Assembly (NCBI RefSeq): GCF_024684275.1
Contig: NZ_JAIKXF010000049.1
Coordinates: forward strand, 1 to 64,000
DNA length: 64,000 nt
Origin: Ruminococcus sp.
GTDB lineage: Bacteria; Bacillota_A; Clostridia; Oscillospirales; Ruminococcaceae
Direction of reading: 5' to 3'
How positions within the stretch are numbered: position 1 is the first letter of the stretch; every line of letters starts with the position of its first letter. A program made the position numbers and the translations under genes. Shown here in pieces: positions 43,843 through 53,398 of the stretch. The notes beneath the pieces were generated by a model. That model was not told the origin of the DNA, made no database searches, and saw nothing but the letters and a program-made list of their open reading frames with translations.

Positions 43843-44754
43843 TCACATTGCAGAGCCTGATACCCTTGATATGATGATATTATATTCCTTTCGGCTCTTT
43901 TTTAACAGGGCATAATCATGGGGGCCTCCTTTTTTCTCGTAATACGAGAAAGGGTGATGCTCTTTTTTTATTTTTGCCGCAAATCGCCTTGCAGGAATGT
44001 TCATTATGTCGTGAGTTCCCGAAAACATGGTTATATGGGGAAGTCCGTCTATATTGCCCTTTGTGGCGTCGGCTCTGTAGTTGTTCACATCAAGGTCCCC
44101 GAGCCACAGCTCACTTATCTTTTCTACAGGGAAATGCCCTATTATTCAGTCCTGCTGTCTTATGAAGTCAGCTCTTTTCTGCTCTTTTTCAGACATTTTT
44201 CCTATTATAAAGCCGGGAGAAATGAGGATTATCTCATTTGCCACAGGCAGTCCAATTTCTATAGCCAACATAGATAACGACAATGAGAGAGTTCCGCCTG
44301 CCGAGTCGCCTATAATAGTCAGGTCCTCGGGACGGCTGTTTTTTATGAATTCCCTGTAGACCTCCATAAGCATAATGTGGCACTCTCTTGCGCTGCTTTC
44401 GGGTACCATCGGATATTGAGGGAATATGATCTCGCAGCCTGTATCTCTTGCAAGACGCTGACAAAGTCTCCAGTGCAGAGGCATTGCTTCAAGGAAGAAT
44501 CCGCCTCCGTGGATAAACAGTACCTTTTTGCCGCTCCTATTGTGCTTGTCCCGGGCAATGTAATATATCCCGTCCTTTACCCTGCACCTTTTAATATCCA
44601 TTTCTTTTTTTACTCGTTTCGGCGGCGCAGAGTCCTGCGGCAGTTTTTTCTTCAGCTCTGCAAGTCCCTCACTGAATTCGGGATTATCAAGCTTGCTGAG
44701 CCTTGTAAAATCCCTCATGGAAAATTGTATAAGCTTCCTTATAATAATATTCAT
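43843..44754 (-). pseudogene. Alpha/beta-hydrolase (acetyl esterase) split by one in-frame UGA
   Basis: Codons 1-202 hold the oxyanion block HGGGF (82-86) and nucleophile Ser151 in GDSAGG. Codon 203 (44148-44146) is TGA. The same frame continues without another stop for about 100 codons (IIGHFPVEKISELWLGDLDV...), giving the catalytic Asp in SGTHDI and His in GGPHDYA. Thus one base change cuts the triad in half; CGA to TGA is a simple route. It could be a recent pseudogene, a sequencing error or, less likely, readthrough. RBS CGGAGA. A 37-bp leader element and a promoter lie upstream. Confidence 0.85.
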
Positions 44755-44789
44755 TGTAGTTTTCTCCGATAATTCTTCTTGATCTGATA

Positions 44790-44826
44790 CTTCGTCTGAA
44801 CTTCAGGATTTAATTGTCACATCAAT
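44790..44826 (-). repeat. 37-bp leader element, copy A
   Basis: On the minus strand it begins ATTGATGTGACAATTAAATC and ends GAAGTTCAGACGAAG. It starts directly after the -10 box, 35 bp before the esterase start. Confidence 0.85.
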
Positions 44827-44855
44827 AGTATAACATATAAGCTTTGGAATAGCAA
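44827..44855 (-). promoter_or_regulatory. Promoter of the esterase gene
   Basis: On the minus strand TTGCTA (44855-44850), 17 bases, TATACT (44832-44827). Confidence 0.7.
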
Positions 44856-44947
44856 GCTGCGCGGCATAAGACTTACTGTTATGCAGTACTTTTACGTGAA
44901 AAAGGCTGCTGTGGCTCGCCGCTTATAACATATTTATCATAAAACAG

Positions 44948-44972
44948 AAAGCTCCGCATTACGCGGAGCTTT
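44948..44972 (-). terminator. Terminator of the serpin gene
   Basis: 10-bp stem AAAGCTCCGC/GCGGAGCTTT, then TCTGTTTT on the minus strand. Confidence 0.8.
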
Positions 44973-45004
44973 GCTGGTCATTGTTTAGTTTATTACTGTT
45001 TCGC

Positions 45005-47068
45005 TCAATCTCCGAGCTTTGAAGCAGCGCCTACAAACAGCGGGACATTGTTCGCGTCCACTATCATGTATACGAAAGGCTTATCAAGTCTGATACTGAC
45101 AGTCTTCGTTTTAGTAATCATACCGCCTCCCATTGCCGAAGCCATAGTGAATGCAGCTGCCTTTGTACCCTCCTTGCTGACCTCTATTCTTGTCTTGTGG
45201 ATAACATCACCAAGATATATAGGTTCAGCGCCCGTAACACCGGAATCGTAAAGTCTTGAAAAATCAGCTTTATCCATGTTAAAAGCGTCATTGATTCCCA
45301 GTTCCTTGAGAGTTTCGGGAAGACTGGTCGAATAGTCGTATTCAAACTCTGGTATCATTACGTGAAGATCAAGGGGAATCTCTGCGGACTCATAAGGCTT
45401 TGTGAGAGCGTCAGAAAGCTTCTCGGCATCAAGGTCATTTACATACTGAACTATATCCTTATCCCTCGGCATGATACCTACAAAGAAATATTCGCTGTTC
45501 AGATAAGGCTTCTTGAAAGCATCTGCGTCTTCAAGCTCATAATAATAGTATTCCTGACTTCTCATTTCCTTGATACTGTGGAGATTTCCGTCAATATCAG
45601 TGAATTTTCCGTCGGTAGTCTTTTCGTACTTCTTCTCCCACTCCATATCGAAGTACAGGGTATTGATAAGAGCCATTCGGGTAAACTCGTTAAAATCAGA
45701 TTTGCGTACAGCAGTTGGTATCATTCCGTTGGTGTTCTTGTTTACCCAGCTGTTGATATCATTTACTGTTTCGTTATCGAAGTTTGTCTTGTAAACCTCG
45801 GCATTGTAATACTTCTTATCTGTTTCGAGGAAGCTGTCAAGGGGCTTGAAATAATCAGCGTCCTTGCACCATAAGGAATTGGAAACAATAAGACGTTTTC
45901 CATCAGTGTCCGGCGTTTTGCTGAGGAAATATGACATATATTCGTTGATGTCATCTATTGAGAGCTTTGATCCGCCCAGTACATCTTCCATTTCCTTGAG
46001 AGTATTATTGTCAGCACCGTTAGCCATCATGGAAAGAGCTGAAGAAACAGAAAATGGTGAGATAAGGATATTTTTTTCCTTTTTCTCAGGATCATAGCAC
46101 TGCTTCAGCAGATCAACGCCGAACTTCATCTGAGCTTCTGCAAATTCCTCATCAGTTTTTTTGCCTTCAGAGCGCTGAACGTCGATACTTTCATCCAGTC
46201 GGATACTGCCTATTTCCTTGACGCTGTTGAACTCAGCGGCTTTTCCGAGGATAAAATCAGTTACCTGCTGAAAATCCTCCTCATCTATCTTTTTATCCTT
46301 GTTGATGTCAGCATTTAGGAACTCGTCCTTTGTAAGCTCTCTGCCGAGACAGCCGTTGATGTATTTGCCGTATTCAAGCCTGTCAAAGGAATCAACTACC
46401 TCGTCACTGTTTATATCTCCGTAGTAATAGAAGTTATGGCGTTTAATGGATATAAGCTTATCAGCGCGGAAAGAGTAATACTTTGTACTGTATCCGCCCC
46501 AGCTATCCCATGTATTCCATGAGTTATAATTTCCGCTATCACTTATATAGCCCGGATCACGATCCTCAAAGGGATCAAAGCCAAGATCGGGATTTAAAGG
46601 AGTTCCTGTCCCCGGCTCTCCGCTGAACATCTTATTAAGCTCCTCCTGTGTAAGTTCATCAAAAGATCTGCTCTTTTCACTATTCAGGAAGTCGTAGAAC
46701 ACCTTTGATTCAAAAGTAATATCATAATGTACTCCGCTTTGGAGTTTTTTCAGCTGTCTGAGGGTGTTTTCGTCAGTATCGAATATATTGAGTTCGTCAC
46801 CCACTCCGTCAAAATGACTTTTATCACTGTCCTGAATGGTGATACAGGGGGTGCCGTTGTATACATCGGAATGGTCAAAAATATAGTCGGAAAGAGTATA
46901 CACATACATTTTATCGTCGGTATCATAGCCGATCGTACCGTATGCGCTGACAGTTTCGGCAGAAGCAGTCATTGAATTGAAAACACTGCTGTCGGGAAAA
47001 ATACCTACTGCAAGAAGCATTCCGAGAGAACCTGCAATAAGTTTTGAAACTGTTCTGTTATATTTCAT
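45005..47068 (-). CDS. Secreted serpin with internal dockerin
   Basis: 687 residues from ATG 47068 (AAAGGAGC upstream; the longer frame has no site). The signal peptide ends near ASAE. An unknown module covers about 40-215. A dockerin-type pair (GDINSDEVVDSFDRLEYGKYI, ADINKDKKIDEEDFQQVTDFILG) lies at about 235-298. The serpin fills about 320-687: NILISPFSVSSALSMMANGA, INSWVNKNTNGMIP, TLYFDMEWEKKYE, then hinge KEGTKAAAFTMASA, reactive loop and RLDKPFVYMIVDANNVPLFVGAAS. It should trap serine or cysteine proteases and protect the cellulosome. Counting from the hinge places the cleavage site around MGGGM, an unusual Gly-rich bait. Confidence 0.92.
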   Translation of the reverse strand: MKYNRTVSKLIAGSLGMLLAVGIFPDSSVFNSMTASAETVSAYGTIGYDTDDKMYVYTLSDYIFDHSDVYNGTPCITIQDSDKSHFDGVGDELNIFDTDENTLRQLKKLQSGVHYDITFESKVFYDFLNSEKSRSFDELTQEELNKMFSGEPGTGTPLNPDLGFDPFEDRDPGYISDSGNYNSWNTWDSWGGYSTKYYSFRADKLISIKRHNFYYYGDINSDEVVDSFDRLEYGKYINGCLGRELTKDEFLNADINKDKKIDEEDFQQVTDFILGKAAEFNSVKEIGSIRLDESIDVQRSEGKKTDEEFAEAQMKFGVDLLKQCYDPEKKEKNILISPFSVSSALSMMANGADNNTLKEMEDVLGGSKLSIDDINEYMSYFLSKTPDTDGKRLIVSNSLWCKDADYFKPLDSFLETDKKYYNAEVYKTNFDNETVNDINSWVNKNTNGMIPTAVRKSDFNEFTRMALINTLYFDMEWEKKYEKTTDGKFTDIDGNLHSIKEMRSQEYYYYELEDADAFKKPYLNSEYFFVGIMPRDKDIVQYVNDLDAEKLSDALTKPYESAEIPLDLHVMIPEFEYDYSTSLPETLKELGINDAFNMDKADFSRLYDSGVTGAEPIYLGDVIHKTRIEVSKEGTKAAAFTMASAMGGGMITKTKTVSIRLDKPFVYMIVDANNVPLFVGAASKLGD

Positions 47069-47357
47069 TACAAAAGCTCCTTTCGCCGCAAATAATGTGT
47101 CCGCAGCAAACGCCCTAAGGCAGTTACTGTCCTGTAGGGCAAAACGGCAGACATTAAACAATATTTATGATTAAAGTATATCATCACAGTAATAAAAAGT
47201 CAATAAATCATGAACAATTCTGTTCAACAATAACAAAAATCCGCAATTTATTGCTTTTTTCACGGATATTCGCAACTTTTGAACACCGCTTCAGCTATCT
47301 TTCCGATAAGAGTATCATGCTTTGTCATTCATGATCTTTTGGAAAAAGCCCCAAAAA

Positions 47358-47377
47358 CGGCTCACCGAAGTGAGCCG
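47358..47377 (-). terminator. Terminator of the GH43-like gene
   Basis: CGGCTCAC-CGAA-GTGAGCCG, then TTTTT on the minus strand. Confidence 0.9.
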
Positions 47378-47398
47378 TGCTGAAAGCATAGTATTTAT

Positions 47399-49951
47399 TC
47401 ATTCAGTGCTGCTGATCAACAGCCTTCGCATAAGGCACAGATCAAAAACATCTATCCTGTTATCCTGACAGAGATCACCATTCTGCCAGTCGGCAAGCTC
47501 GCCGCTTCCCAGAATGAATTTCTGCATAGCCAAAAGGTCAGCCACAGAGAGCTGACTGTCGCCGTTGACGTCACCCTTTACTTCGGCTTTTCCGCCTATC
47601 TCTCCCTGAGTCAGAGCGCACCTGTATATCCTGATATTATCGACGCTCCCCTTGAAATAGCTGTCGTCGGAATAATATGACTTTCCGATATAACAGCTCG
47701 TTCCCGAACCCATATCAGCCACCTGACCGTGAGTTTCTGTTGTATGCAGAGCTTCCCTGCTGTCAATGTATAATCTTGTATCCGCACCGTTCACAACAAG
47801 GGTATAATTATGCCACTGTGTACCGTCAAGGTCACATTTCAGTTCGGTCTCATCGCGCCATGAGTCGGTAGTGGCAGCAAAGCGGAAGAGCTCCTTTGCA
47901 ACTCTGTAAAATATGTACTTTTCATCATTTTTTCCTGCTGCAAAGGTAAAGAAATTGCCCTCTGATTCAGACTTTATATCCATGCTCACAGTATAGTCAC
48001 GAAGTCCGTCCAGCATACCCGTCGGAAATTCTCCGTATGAACCATCGCTGCCGTCAAGATAAAGCACATTGCCTTTCTGAGCATCCTGTTTTACGGAAGC
48101 TCCGCCGTTAAGGCTGAGATTTCCTGTTCCGTCCTCAAAGTCAATATCTATATACGGCTTTGGTTTTTCCGCGGAGCTAATGGGCGTACCGAATACCTTG
48201 AACTCATAGACCGTGGGAGTATACCAGTTATTATTGGGATTATTATGAAGTGTCGCGTTCTGAACATTAAGTCTGACATAACGTGCCTTTCCGCTGAGCA
48301 TATCACTGTTGAAGCCGTAGGTATTGGTGACAACATCGCTGCTCTTGTCGGTATGGTCAAGAAGCTTTGTCCAGTTCACGCCGTCAAGACTTCCCTCTAC
48401 AGTATAGGTGTAGTAGCCCTCTGAGCCCTTGCAGATATACCATGAGGTCTGAACATTTGCAAGCTCACATACCCTTTCGAGGTCTACCTGCAAATAGAAC
48501 GGCCATTTTTTGTAGTCTCCTATTGCAGCAAATGAGCTCTGATATGAGCCGTCAAAGGCTTTTTCAGGAGCATTTCCGCTCTTAGCCGCCAGCGATGACG
48601 AAGCAGGTCTGTCCTGTGAGAGAAGCTGTCCCTGCTGAACAGGGAAAAGGTCACCTGTTGATGTATTGTATTTGAAGTATGGGCAATAGTCATAGAATGC
48701 AAAGCCATTGTCGAAATACAGCGGACAAAGAGTAGTTCCGCTGGTAGATGAAGCCCTCAGCCAGCGATATGCGTGCATTAAGTAATTTTTATCCTGCATA
48801 TTCACTATCCAGCCCGACTGCGACGAAAAGGTGGAGGTATTGCCTATATCCCTGAGCTCGCTCCATTTGCCGCCGAGGTCCTTTGTTACGCTGTAGGCTC
48901 CGCTGCTCGGATACCAGCCTGCCGCCTGTGAGGTGAAAAGGAAATAATACCCGTCTTTCTTGATGAGATTAGGAAATTCACGGTACTGGTCCTCAAAAAG
49001 AGTGGTCACTACCTCGGTAACATCACTGTAATCATCGTTCATTCTGAAGATATACATGGTAGCATTGGCGCCCTGTCCCTCTTTATTTGCAGCAGCGATA
49101 AGGTAGCCCGTTCCGTCGTCATCAAAGAATATAGCCATATCACGGACCTGTATCCCAAGTGGATTGTACACATGATGTACAGTGAACTGTCCGCCTGGAG
49201 TTCCAGTGATAACAAGTGCCTTACCGTCACTGTAGCCGCTGGGCTTTTCCCAGTGAGCCCACACGACTACCTTGTTCTTTTCGGGGATATAGTCGATGTG
49301 AACTGATTCTATCTTGCAGCTTGCAAGTGCGGAGTTCTGCGAGCTGTCAGCCACATTCTTCGCATTGCCGAAATACCTTCCGTCACTTGATGATGTCTCT
49401 TCAAGATAGATATCGTCCTTACCGTTATGCTTTTTCAGCGAATAGCTGTAATAGGTGTTTCCGACTTTGTAGCCATTGGTGTCATAGACAAGATTGCTTC
49501 CCTTCTGATTATCATAGGTGCTCAGTCCTGACGGCAGAGCGCATGGAGTAAGGGATTTCACAGAGGAATACAGCTCTCTGCCCTTTGAAGTGACTTTAAG
49601 CTGATAATAGTAAGTCGTTCCCTCAGCCATATCATCATCTTCATAGGAATTGCCGCTGCCCTCATATATCTTGACAAAGTTGTTATCAGGCTCAGTCGAA
49701 CGGTACAGCGCAAAACTGTCGGCAGAAAGAGTAGTAGCCCATTGCAGCTCTGCATGGTCTGCGTTTTTTTCGTCAGCAATGCAGAAAAGATTTCCGACAA
49801 GTCCTATTTCATCCGATACCGTCACCGATGCAGCTTTTGTGCAGTCTGTTACGTTCCCTTTAAAGCTGCCGATAGTCAGTATCAGTGCAGCACTGCACAC
49901 AGCTGCGGCAGAACGCTTAATAAAGCTTTTTATAATGTCTGGTTTTTTCAT
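47399..49951 (-). CDS. Secreted GH43-like enzyme with F5/8-type, LamG-type and dockerin modules
   Basis: 850 residues. Signal peptide about 1-42. An Fn3-like module covers about 55-130. A five-bladed propeller (about 140-445) resembles GH43 subfamily 24: SVHIDYIPEKNKVVVWAHWE, VRDMAIFFDDDGTGYLIAA, REFPNLIKKDGYYFLFTSQAAGWYPSSG. An F5/8-type C domain follows (about 450-592, ARYVRLNVQNAT). A LamG/concanavalin-type domain covers about 600-770. A dockerin (GDVNGDSQLSVADLLAMQKFILG, GDLCQDNRIDVFDLCLMRRLL) ends it. It probably cleaves galactan side chains (exo-beta-1,3-galactanase type). Catalytic acids were not pinned down. RBS AAAGGAG. Confidence 0.87.
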   Translation of the reverse strand: MKKPDIIKSFIKRSAAAVCSAALILTIGSFKGNVTDCTKAASVTVSDEIGLVGNLFCIADEKNADHAELQWATTLSADSFALYRSTEPDNNFVKIYEGSGNSYEDDDMAEGTTYYYQLKVTSKGRELYSSVKSLTPCALPSGLSTYDNQKGSNLVYDTNGYKVGNTYYSYSLKKHNGKDDIYLEETSSSDGRYFGNAKNVADSSQNSALASCKIESVHIDYIPEKNKVVVWAHWEKPSGYSDGKALVITGTPGGQFTVHHVYNPLGIQVRDMAIFFDDDGTGYLIAAANKEGQGANATMYIFRMNDDYSDVTEVVTTLFEDQYREFPNLIKKDGYYFLFTSQAAGWYPSSGAYSVTKDLGGKWSELRDIGNTSTFSSQSGWIVNMQDKNYLMHAYRWLRASSTSGTTLCPLYFDNGFAFYDYCPYFKYNTSTGDLFPVQQGQLLSQDRPASSSLAAKSGNAPEKAFDGSYQSSFAAIGDYKKWPFYLQVDLERVCELANVQTSWYICKGSEGYYTYTVEGSLDGVNWTKLLDHTDKSSDVVTNTYGFNSDMLSGKARYVRLNVQNATLHNNPNNNWYTPTVYEFKVFGTPISSAEKPKPYIDIDFEDGTGNLSLNGGASVKQDAQKGNVLYLDGSDGSYGEFPTGMLDGLRDYTVSMDIKSESEGNFFTFAAGKNDEKYIFYRVAKELFRFAATTDSWRDETELKCDLDGTQWHNYTLVVNGADTRLYIDSREALHTTETHGQVADMGSGTSCYIGKSYYSDDSYFKGSVDNIRIYRCALTQGEIGGKAEVKGDVNGDSQLSVADLLAMQKFILGSGELADWQNGDLCQDNRIDVFDLCLMRRLLISSTE

Positions 49952-50007
49952 AATTTCACTCCTTTATAAATTTTGTTTTTTAGTATCCATAGCAAATCCC
50001 ATTTTGC

Positions 50008-50044
50008 CTTCGTCTGAACTTCAAGATTTAATTGTCACATCAAT
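50008..50044 (-). repeat. 37-bp leader element, copy B
   Basis: Identical to copy A except for one base in the ATCCTGAAG part (ATCTTGAAG). It begins right after the -10 box and ends 56 bp before the GH43-like start. Confidence 0.85.
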
Positions 50045-50073
50045 AGTATACCACAGCATTGCCCTAAAATCAA
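50045..50073 (-). promoter_or_regulatory. Promoter of the GH43-like gene
   Basis: On the minus strand TTGATT (50073-50068), 17 bases, TATACT (50050-50045). Confidence 0.7.
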
Positions 50074-50276
50074 TAAATATATATATCGTATTACAAATCT
50101 ATATGTGCTTTACACACATGAAGCTTATTCATTCTATATGATCAATGCTGATGTTCTCCGCATCTGAACCCGACGTGACTCACGACGCTGCTGCACAAAA
50201 GCCACTGCTTTAAACCAGTAAATTTTTTCATAAAAACCTATGAAGTAAGTAGGAATAATTTTGTTCGTTTCTACAA

Positions 50277-50305
50277 TTGACTGGCATACGCTATTATGAT
50301 ATAAT
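50277..50305 (+). promoter_or_regulatory. Sigma-A promoter of the DUF4418/FtsX operon
   Basis: TTGACT (50277-50282), 17 bases, TATAAT (50300-50305). The 50074-50276 stretch upstream holds no gene I can support. Confidence 0.85.
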
Positions 50306-50379
50306 CATATTATTCAAATAGGTTATATATATTTTACTAAAAATGACCTGTTATCCCTAATCATCAAGGAGAGATCATT

Positions 50380-50783
50380 ATGAAAAAAAAGATCACCTCT
50401 TTATTAACAGCAGCGGTCTGTCTTTTTTTATTATCGCAATAAACTCGTTTCTCAAGCCATGTTCGGGCATGATGAGAATGAAATGCCGTACTACAACTGA
50501 CATTGCAACGGTAGTATTCTCACTTTCATTGGCGATAAGCCTGCTGACCTGCTTATTTAAAAAAGCAAAAGCAATAAAGGCTTGCGGCATCATATCAGCT
50601 TTACTCGGCATCGTACTTATTCTTGTCCCGTTCGTCGGAAGCTGCCCCTCGGCATCAATGATGTGCAACAGACACACAATGTCTGCTATCCGTATTGGCG
50701 GAGCAATTATATTCCTTATCGCTGCCGTATCACTTATCGCTGTTTTCCTCAAAAAAGAAGTGAACAACAATGAAAACAGGTAA
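50380..50783 (+). pseudogene. DUF4418-like membrane protein, frameshifted in a T7 run
   Basis: ATG 50380 with AAGGAGAG encodes MKKKITSLLTAAVCLF and then stops after 20 codons. The neighbouring frame continues from the same T-run (50423-50429): FIIAINSFLKPCSGMMRMKC, then three hydrophobic spans with GSCPSASMMC. Adding one T to the run restores a protein of about 134 residues with the Cys pairs typical of DUF4418, a family often found beside FtsX/ABC genes. It may be a real mutation, a slippage switch or a sequencing error. The frame from ATG 50469 could still yield a shortened product. Confidence 0.75.
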
Positions 50784-51958
50784 GTATGTTTTACAGGTAA
50801 TATCAAGGAGCCGATTCAGAAGCACCATTATTTTCCTGCTGTTTTTTGTTACGACCGCCTGTCTCTTCGGAACAGGTCTTTTTACTGAAAACCTGAAAAA
50901 CGGTTCACAAAAGATATACGGCAGGACCTATGCCGATATGATAGCTGTTCCCGATTCGTACCTTGATACCACAAAGGATATGCTTTTCAAGGGAAAAGCC
51001 TGCTCGATCATTTTCAAAGATGATGTTATGACAAAAATAAAGGATATAAACGGAGTCGAAGCTGCATCACCTCAGCTTTATCTTGAAACGCTGGCGCTGA
51101 GCTGCTGTTCAGATGAGGGTGTGCAGATCGTCGCCTTTGATCCCGAAAATGATTTTGCAGTATCTCAGTGGACAGATGTTTCACACGATATTTCCGCCGA
51201 TGAAGCTCTGGCAGGTTCGGGGGGGGAATCTTGTAAAGGGCGATAAAATAACGATATTTGACCGTGAATTCACCATAGCAGATGTGCTTGAGGAAACAGG
51301 CATGGGATACGATAACAGCATATTTATAACGCGCGAAGCTGCTGATGAGATCACAGGCTCAGATCAGTACAAGTTCATGTTCGGACAAAAAACAGGTCTC
51401 GTTTCTATGGTGCTCATAAAAACTGTTCACGGCGCTGATATAACCGATGTATACAATAACATCAGCAGTGTCCTTGAGGGAAGCGAGACTAAGGTCTACC
51501 CTATCGAGCAGCTTTCCTCTGATCTGAGGAGCCATATAAGACTTATGACGAATATGGTAGGGATCGTTTCTGCCTGTGCAGTCATCATCGCTGCTGTTGC
51601 GTTATTCGCAATGGTAACGCTGACCTTTCATCAGCGGCGGAGGATAGCCGGAAGTATGCTCTCGGCAGGCTGTCCACGAGGAAAGGTCCTGAAATACTTC
51701 TCAGCAGAGTATCTTGCTCTGTTTGCCGCAGGAGCTGCTGCCGGCATGGCGCTTATATGTATTTTTCTTATACCTCTTCACAGTGAAGTAAAAAACGCCC
51801 TTGAAATGCCGTATAAGCTCATTTCATTGAATGATGCGGTCAGACTTGTGATAAGGACTCTTGCCATAGACCTTGCAATGCTTGCGCTGGCTGTTTCCTT
51901 CACTTTTTTCGGTATTCTGAAAACAGAACCTGCTATGCTCATGGAGGAACAGGTATGA
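50770..51958 (+). pseudogene. FtsX/MacB-type permease, frameshifted in a G8 run
   Basis: The first frame (50770-51246) has one span (IIFLLFFVTTACLFGTGLF) and the start of the extracytoplasmic domain, then runs into a stop after the G8 tract at 51219-51226. The second frame continues with NLVKGDKITIFDREFTIADVLEETGMGYDNSIF and three C-terminal spans typical of FtsX permeases, ending at 51958. Seven Gs would give one protein of about 395 residues. The ATPase partner overlaps the end by 4 bp. Two neighbouring genes broken at homopolymers suggest either phase variation or sequencing error. Confidence 0.85.
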
Positions 51959-52578
51959 TAGATGGAAGAAATATTACAAAGCTTTTCGGTGAAACTGGTC
52001 TGAAAAGCATGGATATAAAAGTCAAAAAGGGTGAAATGGCAGGACTTTCGGGATCTTCTGGCTGCGGCAAGTCAACGCTGCTGAATATACTGACGGGTAT
52101 GCTTCGCCCCGACAGCGGAACTATACTTATCGGCGGAGTTGATATATCAAAGCTCTCTGAAAAAAAGCGGACAGCTCTCAGAGGAAACGTCATTGGCTAT
52201 ATGATGCAGAAAAATGCACTTCTGCCCGAATTGACAGTTATGCAGAACATCATATTCCCTGCATACATAGCAAAAAAGCACCCCACCGAAAAAGACGCGG
52301 AGGAAATAGCAGAAAAGCTTTCACTTACAAAGCAGCTCGGCTCTTATCCGTCGCAGCTTTCGGGCGGCGAGTACAGACGGGGAATGCTGGCAAGGATACT
52401 TCTGCTGGATACCCCCGTTATAGTGGCTGATGAACCCACTTCAAACCTTGACAGAGAAAGCGCTGTCATAGTCAGAGATATTCTGACGGAAGCCAATAAA
52501 AATGGCGTTACGGTATTAGCTGCATCACATGATCAGCTGCTGCTTGACAGCGCTGACAGAGTGATCGCCGTCGGATAA
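51955..52578 (+). CDS. ABC transporter ATPase, MacB/LolD-like
   Basis: 207 residues. Walker A GLSGSSGCGKSTLL, Q-loop YMMQKNALLPELTVMQN, signature LSGGEYRRG, Walker B VIVADEPTSNLD and switch His in AASHDQ are all intact. It pairs with the FtsX-type permease upstream (4-bp overlap). Such pairs are mechanotransmission or export systems rather than importers. The cargo is unknown. If the permease is truly broken, this ATPase has no partner. Confidence 0.93.
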   Translation: MIDGRNITKLFGETGLKSMDIKVKKGEMAGLSGSSGCGKSTLLNILTGMLRPDSGTILIGGVDISKLSEKKRTALRGNVIGYMMQKNALLPELTVMQNIIFPAYIAKKHPTEKDAEEIAEKLSLTKQLGSYPSQLSGGEYRRGMLARILLLDTPVIVADEPTSNLDRESAVIVRDILTEANKNGVTVLAASHDQLLLDSADRVIAVG

Positions 52579-52608
52579 GTCAAGGCTTCCGCCTAAAAAG
52601 TATAAACT

Positions 52609-52645
52609 ATTGATGTGACAATTAGATCCTGAAGTTCAGCCGAAG
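52609..52645 (+). repeat. 37-bp leader element, copy C
   Basis: Two differences from copy A, same sense as the downstream DUF1847 gene. TATAAACT precedes it. It ends 42 bp before the start codon. Confidence 0.85.
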
Positions 52646-52687
52646 GAGATTTAGTTGGTACATCTATAATATAAAGGAGAATGTATC

Positions 52688-53392
52688 ATGTCAAAGGAAA
52701 AAGTATGTATGAGCTGCGCAGACTGCGGAGTAATGAACTGTCTTAACAGAAACGGAAAATATCCCGAATTCTGCCCCACAGCAGAGCTGACAGAAGATGA
52801 GATCAACGAGGTCGTTGCACTCTATACAAACAGCAGAGTAAACAAAAAGGTCGCAGTTGTCTCAGCTGAGATCGAGGGCGAATTCTATGGAAAATATACC
52901 AGAGTAGAGGAGATAATCGAATTTGCAAGACGCATAGGCGCAAAAAAGATCGGTATCGCTACCTGCGTAGGTCTTATTGAGGAGAGCAGGATATTTGCAC
53001 GTATCCTCAGACTCAACGGATTTGAGGTATACGGCATCAGCTGTAAGGTGGGCTCGGTAAACAAGACCGACATCGGCGTAAAAGAAGAATATACCTGCAT
53101 AACAGGTCCTGTTATGTGCAATCCCATAATGCAGGCAAAGCTCCTTGCAAAGGCAAAGGTAGACCTTAATGTCGTAGTAGGTCTTTGTGTAGGTCATGAC
53201 AGTCTTTTCTACAAGTACGCTAAGGGACTTACTACCACACTTATAACAAAGGACAGAATGCTCGCTCATAATCCTGCCGGCGCACTTTATCAGGCAAGGG
53301 CATATTATAAGAAGCTTCTCCACGCTCCTGTAGGCGCAGAGATCGACAGATCAAAGCTTTCCCCCGGAGCAGATACAGACGATAAGGAGTAA
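52688..53392 (+). CDS. DUF1847 metal-binding-like protein
   Basis: 234 residues. An N-terminal Cys cluster (CMSCADCGVMNCLNRNGKYPEFCPT) is followed by a domain with IATCVGLIEESRIFARIL, CNPIMQAKLLAKA and VVGLCVGHDSLFYKYAKGLTTTLITKDRMLAHNPAGAL, the hallmark of DUF1847. The Cys pattern suggests an iron-sulfur or zinc site. The function is unknown. It is first in an operon with an SsuABC/TauABC-like transporter, so it may process or sense the transported compound. RBS AAAGGAG. Confidence 0.9.
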   Translation: MSKEKVCMSCADCGVMNCLNRNGKYPEFCPTAELTEDEINEVVALYTNSRVNKKVAVVSAEIEGEFYGKYTRVEEIIEFARRIGAKKIGIATCVGLIEESRIFARILRLNGFEVYGISCKVGSVNKTDIGVKEEYTCITGPVMCNPIMQAKLLAKAKVDLNVVVGLCVGHDSLFYKYAKGLTTTLITKDRMLAHNPAGALYQARAYYKKLLHAPVGAEIDRSKLSPGADTDDKE

Positions 53393-53398
53393 CAGACA

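Noticed and set aside
44146..44148. Selenocysteine or programmed readthrough at the esterase UGA
   Set aside because: No obvious insertion hairpin follows and the residue is not at a redox site. A point mutation is simpler.
44790..44826. Guanidine (mini-ykkC) or preQ1 riboswitch in the 37-bp element
   Set aside because: An ACGA is present, but there are no paired stems presenting it, and the preQ1 core sequence is absent.
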